Below, in pieces: positions 1 through 6,256 of a stretch of DNA of 19,116 bases (position 1 is the first letter of the stretch; every line of letters starts with the position of its first letter). The translations under genes and the position numbers were made by a program. The notes beneath the pieces are model-generated. The model was not told the origin of the DNA. It made no database searches and saw only the letters and a list, made by a program, of their open reading frames with translations. The stretch is taken from contig CAYZPY010000033.1 of the NCBI GenBank assembly GCA_964480425.1, positions 1-19,116 on the forward strand, in the 5' to 3' direction. This stretch comes from CAYYMD01 sp964480425. GTDB taxonomy: Bacteria; Planctomycetota; Phycisphaerae; SM23-33.

Positions 1-475
1 CGGCGTCATGGCGCCAGCCGTCGAAAAAATGCTCCGCGTCGAATATCACTTCACGACCCGCCTCGGCGCAGAACTTCACCGACTCGGATATCATCTGGAG
101 GTTTTCCTCTTCGCTGACGTCGAGAACCTTCCGCACATGGAGGTTCCACGACTTGCCGACGATAGTCACCACGGGCGCGCCGCTGGCGAGCAGCGCCTTT
201 AGGCCTTGGTCCTCGCCGACGCTGCGGGCTTTTCTGCGCGTCATGCCGAAGGCGGCGATGCAAGCGTTTTTCAGCCGGTGGGAAGTCATCTCGGCGAAAA
301 ACGCCTCGTCCTTGGGATTGCTCAGCGGATATCCGCCCTCGATGTAATCCACGCCAAGTTTGTCCAGCGCCTCGGCGACGAGGATTTTGTCCTGGAGCGA
401 AAAACTCACACCCTCGCTCTGGGCGCCGTCACGCAGCGTGGTGTCGTATATTTCGATTCGTCTTTTATCGGGCAT
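1..475 (-). CDS. cimA: (R)-citramalate synthase, 5' part (runs off the window)
   Basis: The first 158 residues of an HMGL-like / alpha-isopropylmalate synthase family enzyme. The N-terminus has the signature IYDTTLRDGAQSEGVSFS (residues 8-25), whose RDG supplies catalytic and metal-binding residues. YIEGGYPLSNPKDEAFF follows at about 44-60. The spacing and the EGGYP...NPKD motif fit the citramalate synthase branch (acetyl-CoA plus pyruvate to citramalate, a threonine-independent route to isoleucine) better than LeuA, which usually reads 'EAGFP'. The barrel end and the C-terminal allosteric (LeuA dimer) domain lie outside the window. The ATG at 473-475 is preceded by a weak purine stretch (GAGAG). 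Upstream is a long non-coding leader region containing a terminator and repeats. Confidence is high for the family and moderate for citramalate synthase rather than 2-isopropylmalate or homocitrate synthase. Confidence 0.85.
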   Translation of the reverse strand, partial: MPDKRRIEIYDTTLRDGAQSEGVSFSLQDKILVAEALDKLGVDYIEGGYPLSNPKDEAFFAEMTSHRLKNACIAAFGMTRRKARSVGEDQGLKALLASGAPVVTIVGKSWNLHVRKVLDVSEEENLQMISESVKFCAEAGREVIFDAEHFFDGWRHDA

Positions 476-510
476 GCTCGATCTCTCGATACGCACATTA
501 ACGATTTATT

Positions 511-550
511 GAAAACTACAGAGCACACAGAGGACACAGAAAATTCGTGA
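511..550 (+). repeat. CACAGAG-type short intergenic repeat, left copy
   Basis: The sequence ACAGAGCACACAGAGGACAC followed by AGAAAA, at 518-543. An inverted, diverged partner lies at 641-665. Motifs of this 'ACAGAG..CACAGAG' type are, as I recall, common between genes in environmental Planctomycetota-like assemblies, but that is memory rather than a search. Confidence 0.5.
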
Positions 551-640
551 TTAACTTTTTTTACATCGTTCTTATAAAATAGCAGGTCAACGCACGTTTA
601 ATTCAGAATAATATTTTACTTTTTATACCTTTAAGTTTCC

Positions 641-665
641 CTGTTTTCTCCGTGTCTCTGTGACC
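641..665 (-). repeat. CACAGAG-type short intergenic repeat, right copy (inverted)
   Basis: Read on the minus strand it is GGTCACAGAGACACGGAGAA followed by AACAG. This matches the left copy (511-550) in the core CACAGAG..ACAC.GA.AAAA with small indels. The two copies face each other across about 90 bp of AT-rich DNA in the presumed cimA leader. Confidence 0.5.
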
Positions 666-681
666 GATACCAACGTCTCGG

Positions 682-717
682 TAAAAACAAAGCCCCGAAG
701 CGGCCGGCCTCAGGGCT
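682..717 (-). terminator. Rho-independent-type terminator reading toward cimA
   Basis: On the minus strand the stem AGCCCTGA (717-710) pairs with TTCGGGGCT (699-691), allowing one G-U pair. The loop is GC-rich and itself contains the palindrome GGCCGGCC. The stem is followed at once by TTGTTTTTA (690-682). The structure and U-tract are typical of intrinsic termination. No minus-strand gene is visible upstream, and cimA starts 207 nt downstream, so this either ends a small unrecognised transcript or sits in the cimA leader. Confidence 0.6.
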
Positions 718-747
718 CGGGACGATTGAAAAGTCCGCTACACCTAC

Positions 748-914
748 CCTAAGAGCATCTAACAAAACGTCTGTGTTGGCCCGAGGTCGAGCGAAGCGCC
801 GAGAAGCAAGGACAACGAAGCAGACGATGCCTCAGCATCGTCGATGCAGTTCGACGCCGCATCTCGGTGTTGCAGCCGACCGAAGCCGGCAGCGTTTTGT
901 TAGAGACTCTAAGG
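748..914. repeat. 167-bp imperfect palindromic element
   Basis: The terminal arms are AGAGCATCTAACAAAACG (752-769) and, read in reverse complement, AGAGTCTCTAACAAAACG (910-893). The similarity extends outward to CCTAAGAG / CCTTAGAG. The exact centre is GACGATGC-CTCA-GCATCGTC (about 823-842), and intermediate segments are also partly complementary (CGCCGAGA against CACCGAGA). It has no coding capacity. The shape fits a palindromic mobile element (MITE or REP-like) or a long structured RNA. No clear target-site duplication is visible. Confidence 0.65.
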
Positions 915-1144
915 CGCGCAGGTTACTGTTACCGCTATAATCAAAACAGCGATGGCGTCTCGGCGGAGCGCATCGGCAACCGGGCCAGGACGACCCGTCA
1001 CGCTCGAATTTGAAATCAGCATCCGCATTTCACTTACCTTCCCGCGCACCTTTCGAACTTACTTTAATTTTATCGTGTATCCTGCGGGGGTCAATACAAT
1101 TTAATCTCAAAATCGTCGTCGGACGACTTTTGCGCATCCCAAAC

Positions 1145-1173
1145 GGTTGCAAATCCGCCCGCCTGTATATAAA
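1145..1173 (+). promoter_or_regulatory. Possible tyrS promoter
   Basis: GGTTGC (1145-1150), a 17-bp spacer and TATAAA (1168-1173). The -35 match is weak and the -10 fair. If real, transcription would start only a few bases before the ATG at 1186. That would fit the lack of a visible ribosome site and argue against an upstream start. Confidence 0.3.
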
Positions 1174-1185
1174 GTCTGTTACCCG

Positions 1186-2406
1186 ATGGGCCACACACAG
1201 GAAAAATCCGTCGTCGGCGCGGTCGAGCCGCTGATGCGCGGCTGCGACGCCGTCTATTCCCGGCAGGAACTCCTCCAGCGTCTGGAATCCGCCGCCAAAG
1301 ACGGGCGCCCGCTGCGGGTGAAACTCGGTCTGGACCCCACCGCCCCGGACATCCACCTCGGACACACCGTGGTGCTTCGCAAGATGCGCCAGTTCCAGGA
1401 CCTTGGCCACAAGGCCGTCCTCATCGTAGGCGACTACACCGCGCGAATCGGCGACCCCAGCGGAACGGACAAGACCCGCCCCGAACTGCCCACCGACAAA
1501 ATCGAAAAAAATGCCGCCACTTACCTCAAGCAGGCCGGAAAAATTCTCGACACCCGCTCGGGCAAGCTCGAGGTCCGTCGAAACAGCGAATGGCTGGACC
1601 GGCTCACCCCCGCCGAAATCCTCAAACTCGCCGGGCAGATCACCGTGGCCCGGCTGCTCGAGCGCGATTCGTTCCAGAAGCGGTACAAATCCGGTAATCC
1701 CATCGGCCTGCACGAATTCCTATATCCGCTCATGCAAGGGTACGATTCTGTCGTGGTCAGGTCCGACGTGGAACTGGGCGGCACCGATCAGACATTCAAC
1801 AACCTCGTCGGGCGCGACATCCAGCGCGCCTACGGGCAGACGCCGCAGGTCGTCATGGTCATGCCCCTGCTGGTCGGCATAGACGGGTCTGAGAAAATGA
1901 GCAAGTCAAAGGGCAACTACATCGGCGTCACCGAGCCGGCGGGCGAAATGTTCGGCAAGGCGATGTCCATTCCCGACAAACTGCTGGAGAATTACTTCAC
2001 GCTTCTGACCGACACGCCGCTGGACCGCATCGCCGAACTTCTCGACCCGGACAAGACCCACCCTCGCGACGCCAAGGTCGCGCTGGGCAAGGCGATCGTG
2101 TCCGAATTCCATTCGCCCCACGAGGCCGAAAAGGCCGCGGCAGAGTTCGAAAAGGTCTTCGCCAAAAAAGACCTGCCCAGCGACATGCCGCAGATTCCAC
2201 TACCGCCCGATGACATAAACATCGTCGAACTTATCGCCGCCGCCGGATTCGCCAAGTCCAAATCCCAGGCCCGACGACTGGTCACCCAGAACGCGGTGAG
2301 CATTGACTCGCGCAAGATAACCGACATAGAAGAGGAAATCACACCCGCCGACGGAATGGTCCTCAAGGTCGGCAAGCGCCGCTTCGGACGAATCTCGATT
2401 GAATAA
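1186..2406 (+). CDS. tyrS: Tyrosyl-tRNA synthetase
   Basis: A class I aminoacyl-tRNA synthetase of 406 residues that charges tRNA-Tyr in the cytoplasm. It has the HIGH-type motif HLGH (57-60) within LGLDPTAPDIHLGH, a tyrosine-pocket segment YPLMQGYDSVVV..DVELGGTDQTFN (about 180-204), the KMSKSKGN loop (237-244) and a C-terminal S4-like RNA-binding domain (about 340-406, FAKSKSQARRLVTQNAVSI). Length and layout match the bacterial TyrS subgroup with the shorter N-terminus. I chose the ATG at 1186 because the family begins about 20 residues before 'RGCDAVYSRQEL'. An in-frame TTG at 1147 would add an atypical extension. No Shine-Dalgarno is evident. It converges on ligA across a 69-bp gap. Confidence 0.96.
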   Translation: MGHTQEKSVVGAVEPLMRGCDAVYSRQELLQRLESAAKDGRPLRVKLGLDPTAPDIHLGHTVVLRKMRQFQDLGHKAVLIVGDYTARIGDPSGTDKTRPELPTDKIEKNAATYLKQAGKILDTRSGKLEVRRNSEWLDRLTPAEILKLAGQITVARLLERDSFQKRYKSGNPIGLHEFLYPLMQGYDSVVVRSDVELGGTDQTFNNLVGRDIQRAYGQTPQVVMVMPLLVGIDGSEKMSKSKGNYIGVTEPAGEMFGKAMSIPDKLLENYFTLLTDTPLDRIAELLDPDKTHPRDAKVALGKAIVSEFHSPHEAEKAAAEFEKVFAKKDLPSDMPQIPLPPDDINIVELIAAAGFAKSKSQARRLVTQNAVSIDSRKITDIEEEITPADGMVLKVGKRRFGRISIE

Positions 2407-2426
2407 AATTATACTTTCGATAAGGT

Positions 2427-2478
2427 CGGCGTGAGAACGCCGTCGCGCTTCAGGTGTGGTTAAATCCTGACCACCCTA
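2427..2478. terminator. Hairpins between convergent tyrS and ligA
   Basis: CGGCGT-GAGA-ACGCCG (2427-2442) is a perfect 6-bp stem with a GNRA-type tetraloop. A second stem, AGGTGTGGT...ACCACCCT (2452-2477), has one bulge and reaches into the ligA stop codon. Neither has a U-tract, so intrinsic termination is uncertain. The position between convergent genes makes a terminator role reasonable. Confidence 0.35.
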
Positions 2479-4473
2479 TTTCCGCCTCAGGCGTTTGAGG
2501 AATTCCTTCTCTTCTATCGTCTCCACCCCCAGTTCGTCGGCCTTGTCGACCTTGGCGCCGGGTGATGCGCCGACCACCACGAAATCCGTATTGCTCGACA
2601 CGCTCGAGGTCGCACGTCCGCCGGCGTCTTCGACGGCCTGCTCGGCGTCTTTGCGCGAGAAATTCTCCAGCGAGCCGGTGATGACCACCGTCTTGCCCGA
2701 CAGCGGACCGCCCTTTTTGGTCGCCTTTTTGGCCGAGGTGTTCACACCCGCCTTTTTCAAGCGTTCCACGGCCTTTCGCCCGGCCTTGCTGTGGAAGAAA
2801 TCATAAACGCTCCGGGCGATGACCGGTCCTATCTCCTCGATTTCGGTCAACTCCTCCACCGAGGCGTCGGCGATTTTGTCTATGTCGCCGAAATGCCCGG
2901 CGAGTATCTCGGCCGCACGCGCGCCGACATATCGAATCCCCAACGCGGCGATCACACGCTCCAGCGGCGTGTCCTTGCTGCGCTGAATGGCGTTTACAAG
3001 GTTCTGCGCGGATTTTCCGGCCATCCGCTCCAGCGGAGTTATGTCTTCGACCTTCAGGTGGTACAGGTCGGCGAAGTCCTTCACCAGCCCCCTGTCCACC
3101 AACTGGTCGATAACCTTCGGACCGAGATTGTCAATGTCCATCTGATTTCGTGCGGCGAAGAACTCCAGCCGCTGGCGTATCTGCGCCGGGCAGGTCGGGT
3201 TTATGCATCGCAGATACACGCCGCCCTCGTCCCTCGCAACGTCGCCGCCGCAGGCGGGGCATTTGTCGGGCGGCGTGATTTTTTTCGTGTTTTTCGGTCG
3301 CCGCTCTTTGACTATGCGGACGACCTGGGGAATTATCTCGCCGGCCTTTTCCACCACGATAAAATCTCCCACCCGCACGTCCAGGCGCTCGACCTGGTCG
3401 AAATTGTGCAGTGTGGCGTTGGTGACCGTCGTGCCGCAAAGCCGGACCGCGTCGAAATGCGCCACCGGCGTGATAGTGCCCAGCCGGCCGGTGTGGAACT
3501 CGACCTCATTCAACCTGGTCTGGGCCTGCTCGGTCTCGTACTTGTACGCGATGCACCATCGAGGATATTTCGATGTGGCGCCCAGTTTCTCCCGCAGGTC
3601 CAGTTCGTCCACCTTCACTACCATCCCGTCGGTGTCGTAGTCCACCTCGCCCTGGATCGAGGCCCAGTTTTTGATCGCCTCCATGACCTCGTCCATGTCG
3701 TCGCACACGCGCGAAAAACGACTGACCGGCACGCCCCAATTTCTGAACTTTTCCATAATCTGGCTGGCTTGCTCGGCAGGTTTGCGGGACATTTCGCCGA
3801 AGCCGTGCGCGATGAACGCCAGGCCTCGCTCGGCCACGACCTTCGGGTCCAGTTGCTTGAGCGTCCCGGCCGCGCCGTTGCGCGGATTGGCGAACGTCTG
3901 CTCGCCCTTTTTCGAACGCTCGGCGTTGAATTCGCTGAACTTTCCCCGCGGCCAGTATATCTCGCCGCGAACCTCCAGCACATCGGGCCACCCGTCGCCG
4001 GCGAGTTTCAGCGGCACCGAGCGGATAGTGCGGACGTTACTCGTTATGTCGTCGCCCTGCCGCCCGTCGCCGCGGGTGGCGCCCAGCACCAGTGAGCCGC
4101 CCTCGTATCGCAGCGACATCGCCACGCCGTCAACCTTCGGATCTACAAGGTAATGATATTTTTTATCGCCCAGCGCCCTGGCCACGCGCTTGTCGAACTC
4201 GCGCAGGTCGTCCTCGTTGTAGGTGTTGTCGATGGACAGCATCGCCACCGCGTGCGTGACGGTTTTGAAACTTTCCACCGGCCGGCCCGATACGCGCTGG
4301 GTGGGAGAATCCTCAGTGACAAGGTCCGGGTGCTTCTTCTCCAGTTCCTTCAGTTCGTCCATCAGGCGGTCGTACCGGCGGTCGGAGATTTCCGGCCTGG
4401 CCTCGACGTAGTACAGATAATCGTGCCGGCGTATCTCGTCGCGAAGTTGCTCTATCCGTTCGGCGTCCTTCAT
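2476..4473 (-). CDS. ligA: NAD-dependent DNA ligase
   Basis: The 665-residue replicative and repair ligase that seals nicks using NAD+. The N-terminal Ia domain (RRHDYLYYVEARPEISD, about 16-31) binds NMN. The adenylation motif DPKVDGVAMSL places the nucleophilic lysine at 113. The OB fold contains GRLGTITPVAHF (about 329-340). The Cys4 zinc finger is C405/C408/C423/C428. Helix-hairpin-helix repeats span about 440-560, and the BRCT domain (GKTVVITGSLENFSRKDAE) runs from about 590 to the end. Length and domain order are standard. I chose the ATG at 4473 because AGGAAGGAG lies just upstream and the usual family N-terminus begins there. A GTG 21 nt further up would place the ribosome site inside the gene. 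The TAG stop is at 2476-2478. Confidence 0.97.
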   Translation of the reverse strand: MKDAERIEQLRDEIRRHDYLYYVEARPEISDRRYDRLMDELKELEKKHPDLVTEDSPTQRVSGRPVESFKTVTHAVAMLSIDNTYNEDDLREFDKRVARALGDKKYHYLVDPKVDGVAMSLRYEGGSLVLGATRGDGRQGDDITSNVRTIRSVPLKLAGDGWPDVLEVRGEIYWPRGKFSEFNAERSKKGEQTFANPRNGAAGTLKQLDPKVVAERGLAFIAHGFGEMSRKPAEQASQIMEKFRNWGVPVSRFSRVCDDMDEVMEAIKNWASIQGEVDYDTDGMVVKVDELDLREKLGATSKYPRWCIAYKYETEQAQTRLNEVEFHTGRLGTITPVAHFDAVRLCGTTVTNATLHNFDQVERLDVRVGDFIVVEKAGEIIPQVVRIVKERRPKNTKKITPPDKCPACGGDVARDEGGVYLRCINPTCPAQIRQRLEFFAARNQMDIDNLGPKVIDQLVDRGLVKDFADLYHLKVEDITPLERMAGKSAQNLVNAIQRSKDTPLERVIAALGIRYVGARAAEILAGHFGDIDKIADASVEELTEIEEIGPVIARSVYDFFHSKAGRKAVERLKKAGVNTSAKKATKKGGPLSGKTVVITGSLENFSRKDAEQAVEDAGGRATSSVSSNTDFVVVGASPGAKVDKADELGVETIEEKEFLKRLRRK

Positions 4474-4503
4474 CGCTCCTTCCTGATTGCGCACTAAAGA
4501 AAA

Positions 4504-4531
4504 GTTATCTTTACAGAGGGTTTTCGTTCAA
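4504..4531 (-). promoter_or_regulatory. Possible ligA promoter
   Basis: On the minus strand TTGAAC (4531-4526), a 16-bp spacer and GATAAC (4509-4504) lie about 31-58 nt ahead of the ligA ATG. Each box matches four of six consensus bases. It sits between hicB and ligA, which would allow ligA to be transcribed separately. Confidence 0.4.
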
Positions 4532-4578
4532 TCAGATCCTGCCCTGTTCGCCGGCTAAAGGCCCATCATCGGAGAAAT

Positions 4579-4755
4579 TCACACACACCTATTTGCAGTA
4601 TCATCTTCAATCGCCTGCGAATATTCCTCTATCGCGCTTCGGATGTTCGCAAGGGCCTCCTGTTCCGTAGCGCCCCGGCTCCAGCACCCGCGCAACGCAG
4701 GGGAATGCACCGTGTATCCATCTACGTTCCTGGAAAGCACAACCTTATATCGCAT
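4579..4755 (-). CDS. Solitary HicB-family (antitoxin-like) small protein
   Basis: A 58-residue protein with the HicB fold pattern: a first strand MRYKVVLSRN, then DGYTVHSPALRGCWSRGATEQEALANIRSAIEEY (about 12-45). This matches the family consensus 'DGgY.a..P.LpGc.s.G.T.eEA..Ni..AI'. HicB proteins normally neutralise the HicA mRNA-degrading toxin. Here no HicA-like frame is visible on either side, and there is no C-terminal ribbon-helix-helix or HTH domain. It may therefore be an orphan regulator or a domain acting in another context. I chose the ATG at 4755 because GGAG lies 8 nt upstream and the fold begins there. An upstream in-frame start would add 22 unrelated residues. Its promoter overlaps the short gap before cmk. 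Confidence 0.75.
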   Translation of the reverse strand: MRYKVVLSRNVDGYTVHSPALRGCWSRGATEQEALANIRSAIEEYSQAIEDDTANRCV

Positions 4756-4792
4756 AGCAATTTCTCCGTATGTAGTACGGCTTATCACGTTA

Positions 4793-4801
4793 ATTATACC
4801 A
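4793..4801 (-). promoter_or_regulatory. Extended -10 promoter for the hicB-like gene
   Basis: The minus strand reads TGGTATAAT (4801-4793), a perfect extended -10 (TGnTATAAT). It lies about 38 nt before the ATG at 4755. No good -35 is seen, as is usual for extended -10 promoters. The resulting leader would be about 30 nt long and contain the GGAG ribosome site. Confidence 0.6.
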
Positions 4802-4835
4802 ATTCTGCACCCCTTTAGCATTCAACCACTTTCGC

Positions 4836-4845
4836 AGGAGGTGAT
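4836..4845 (+). other. Perfect anti-16S (Shine-Dalgarno) sequence too far from cmk
   Basis: AGGAGGTGAT is the full complement of the usual 16S rRNA 3' end. It ends 23 nt before the cmk ATG, well beyond normal spacing. The only nearby start, TTG at 4847, hits a stop after two codons. In the cmk frame a TGA at 4842-4844 blocks any upstream extension. Confidence 0.55.
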
Positions 4846-4868
4846 TTTGCGGTAAATTCTCCATCGCC

Positions 4869-5540
4869 ATGATAATCACGATAGACGGTCCCGCCGGTTC
4901 GGGCAAGAGCACCGCCGCCAGAAAACTCGCCGAGGCGCTGGGCGTGGCGTACCTCGACACCGGCGCCACCTACCGCGCGGTGACGCTCAAGGCCATGCGC
5001 CGGGGCGCAGACCTGCAGGACGCCGATGCGCTGGCAGAGGTCGCCCGACAAGCGGATATCTCCCTCCGCCCGCTGCCCTCTTCCACGGACGTTACGCTCG
5101 ACGGGCAGGACGTCAGCAAAGAGATACGCTCGGAGGAGGTCTCGGTCAATTCGTATTACATCGCCCATTGCCCGCAGGTCCGCTCGGTGCTAGTGGACCT
5201 TCAGCGGCGAATCGGGCGGCGACTGGGCGATTTTGTAGCCGAGGGAAGGGACCAGGGCTCGGTGGTGTTTCCCCACGCCGACATGAAATTCTACCTCGAC
5301 GCCACGCCCGAGGTTCGGGCACGCCGGAGGTACGACGAGATGCGCGACGCCGGCGAACGGGTGGAATACCGGCACGTGCTCGACAATCTTCTGACGCGCG
5401 ACGGGCACGACCGCTCGCGGGCAGTGGCGCCGCTGGTCAGGCCCCACGGCGCCATTGAAATAGACACCACCGACAAGTCAATCCAGCAGGTGACCGATGA
5501 GTTGCTGGAGCACGTTAAGGCAAAAGGCCTCGGGACATGA
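4869..5540 (+). CDS. cmk: Cytidylate kinase
   Basis: A 223-residue P-loop nucleoside monophosphate kinase that phosphorylates CMP and dCMP. It has the Walker A motif GPAGSGKST (7-15), the segment LDTGATYRAVTLKAMRRG (about 30-47), the core motif VAEGRDQGSVVFPHADMKFYLDA (about 119-141) and a C-terminal LID/helical region with RARRRYDEMR and R..D..R contacts. Most Cmk proteins read GRD[IM]GTVVFP; this one has GRDQGSVVFP, a small deviation. The ATG at 4869 is the only plausible start. A strong anti-16S sequence lies 23 nt upstream, too far for standard spacing. The TGA stop overlaps the ATG of the next gene (ATGA), so translation is probably coupled to the plsC-like gene, a pairing seen in many bacteria. 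Confidence 0.94.
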   Translation: MIITIDGPAGSGKSTAARKLAEALGVAYLDTGATYRAVTLKAMRRGADLQDADALAEVARQADISLRPLPSSTDVTLDGQDVSKEIRSEEVSVNSYYIAHCPQVRSVLVDLQRRIGRRLGDFVAEGRDQGSVVFPHADMKFYLDATPEVRARRRYDEMRDAGERVEYRHVLDNLLTRDGHDRSRAVAPLVRPHGAIEIDTTDKSIQQVTDELLEHVKAKGLGT

Positions 5541-6244
5541 AATCTCCGTCAAGCTATCCAAATCCGCGCCTTGGCGGTCTGAGGATGCCGACCGGTGTTC
5601 CGGGCCCGAACCTGTGGTATCGCATCATGCGGCGGTTCTTCCAGGTAACCATGTGCGCCGTATGGAAGGTGCGAGTGTTCCAGAGGCGCTACGAGCCCGC
5701 CACCGGCGGCGCGCTGTACATATGCAATCACCAGAGCTTCCTGGACCCAATGCTGATGAGCTTCGCGCTGCGCAGACCCATGAATTACATGGCGCGGGAG
5801 AGTCTGTTCCGCCCGCCGATTTTCCGGAACATCATCAGGTCGCTCAACGCCTTCCCCGTCCGGCGCGGCGAGGCGGACCTCTCGGCCCTGAAAAACGCCA
5901 TGCGCCTGCTCAAGGGCGGCGAGCAAGTGGTGGTCTTTCCCGAGGGCACGCGGACCTGCGACGGGCGGATAGGCGAATTCCTGCCCGGCGTGGCAATGCT
6001 CGCTCAGCGGGCCGCCGAATGGACCGTGCCGGTGCTCATCGAGGGGGCGTTCGAGGCCTGGCCAAGGTGGCAAATGCTCCCGCGTCCCGGCAGCGTCGTT
6101 GTGCGCTACGCTCCGCCGATCCCCGCCGACGACGCGCGCAAAAAATCGGCCCACGAGTTCGTTAACGACGTCCGCAGGACGCTTATCGAAATCCAGCACG
6201 ACGTCCGCAGGCGAATCGGGAAACCACCTTTGGATTACGGCTGA
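5537..6244 (+). CDS. plsC: 1-acyl-sn-glycerol-3-phosphate acyltransferase family protein
   Basis: A 235-residue membrane-associated acyltransferase that most likely makes phosphatidic acid from lysophosphatidic acid in phospholipid synthesis. The catalytic NHX4D motif is NHQSFLD (H65, D70). The glycerol-phosphate binding motif is FPEGTR (134-139), and the usual third block is FPVRRGEADLSALKNAM (about 106-122). There is a moderately hydrophobic N-terminal stretch (about 27-46) but no long transmembrane anchor. It overlaps cmk by 4 bp (ATGA), indicating one operon. The C-terminus carries two copies of a DVRR-containing helix segment encoded by a 14-bp direct repeat (6165-6178 and 6198-6211). 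The exact acyl donor and acceptor cannot be read from sequence. Confidence 0.88.
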   Translation: MKSPSSYPNPRLGGLRMPTGVPGPNLWYRIMRRFFQVTMCAVWKVRVFQRRYEPATGGALYICNHQSFLDPMLMSFALRRPMNYMARESLFRPPIFRNIIRSLNAFPVRRGEADLSALKNAMRLLKGGEQVVVFPEGTRTCDGRIGEFLPGVAMLAQRAAEWTVPVLIEGAFEAWPRWQMLPRPGSVVVRYAPPIPADDARKKSAHEFVNDVRRTLIEIQHDVRRRIGKPPLDYG

Positions 6245-6256
6245 CGAACCACCAGT

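Larger units (their letters stand above)
476..1185. other. 710-bp non-coding region between cimA and tyrS
   Basis: No open frame here has a convincing start, ribosome site or protein-like composition. From left to right it holds two inverted copies of a CACAGAG-type repeat (511-550 and 641-665) flanking an AT-rich stretch, a minus-strand terminator hairpin (682-717), a 167-bp imperfect palindrome (748-914), a perfect TATAAT without a matching -35 box (936-941), and a small hairpin just before tyrS (1109-1131). Both flanking genes are transcribed outward, so the region must contain their promoters. Confidence 0.8.

Noticed and set aside
1147..1185. Upstream TTG start for tyrS
   Set aside because: It adds 13 residues atypical for the family, has no ribosome site, and falls in the probable promoter.
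2791..4095. A 434-codon open frame on the plus strand opposite ligA
   Set aside because: It lies entirely antisense to a full-length, motif-complete ligA. The translated composition is typical of the reverse strand of a GC-rich gene, and there is no ribosome site or recognisable domain.
6165..6211. 14-bp direct repeat in the 3' part of the plsC-like gene
   Set aside because: It lies in frame and encodes a repeated DVRR helix segment. Local duplication or codon coincidence in coding sequence explains it.
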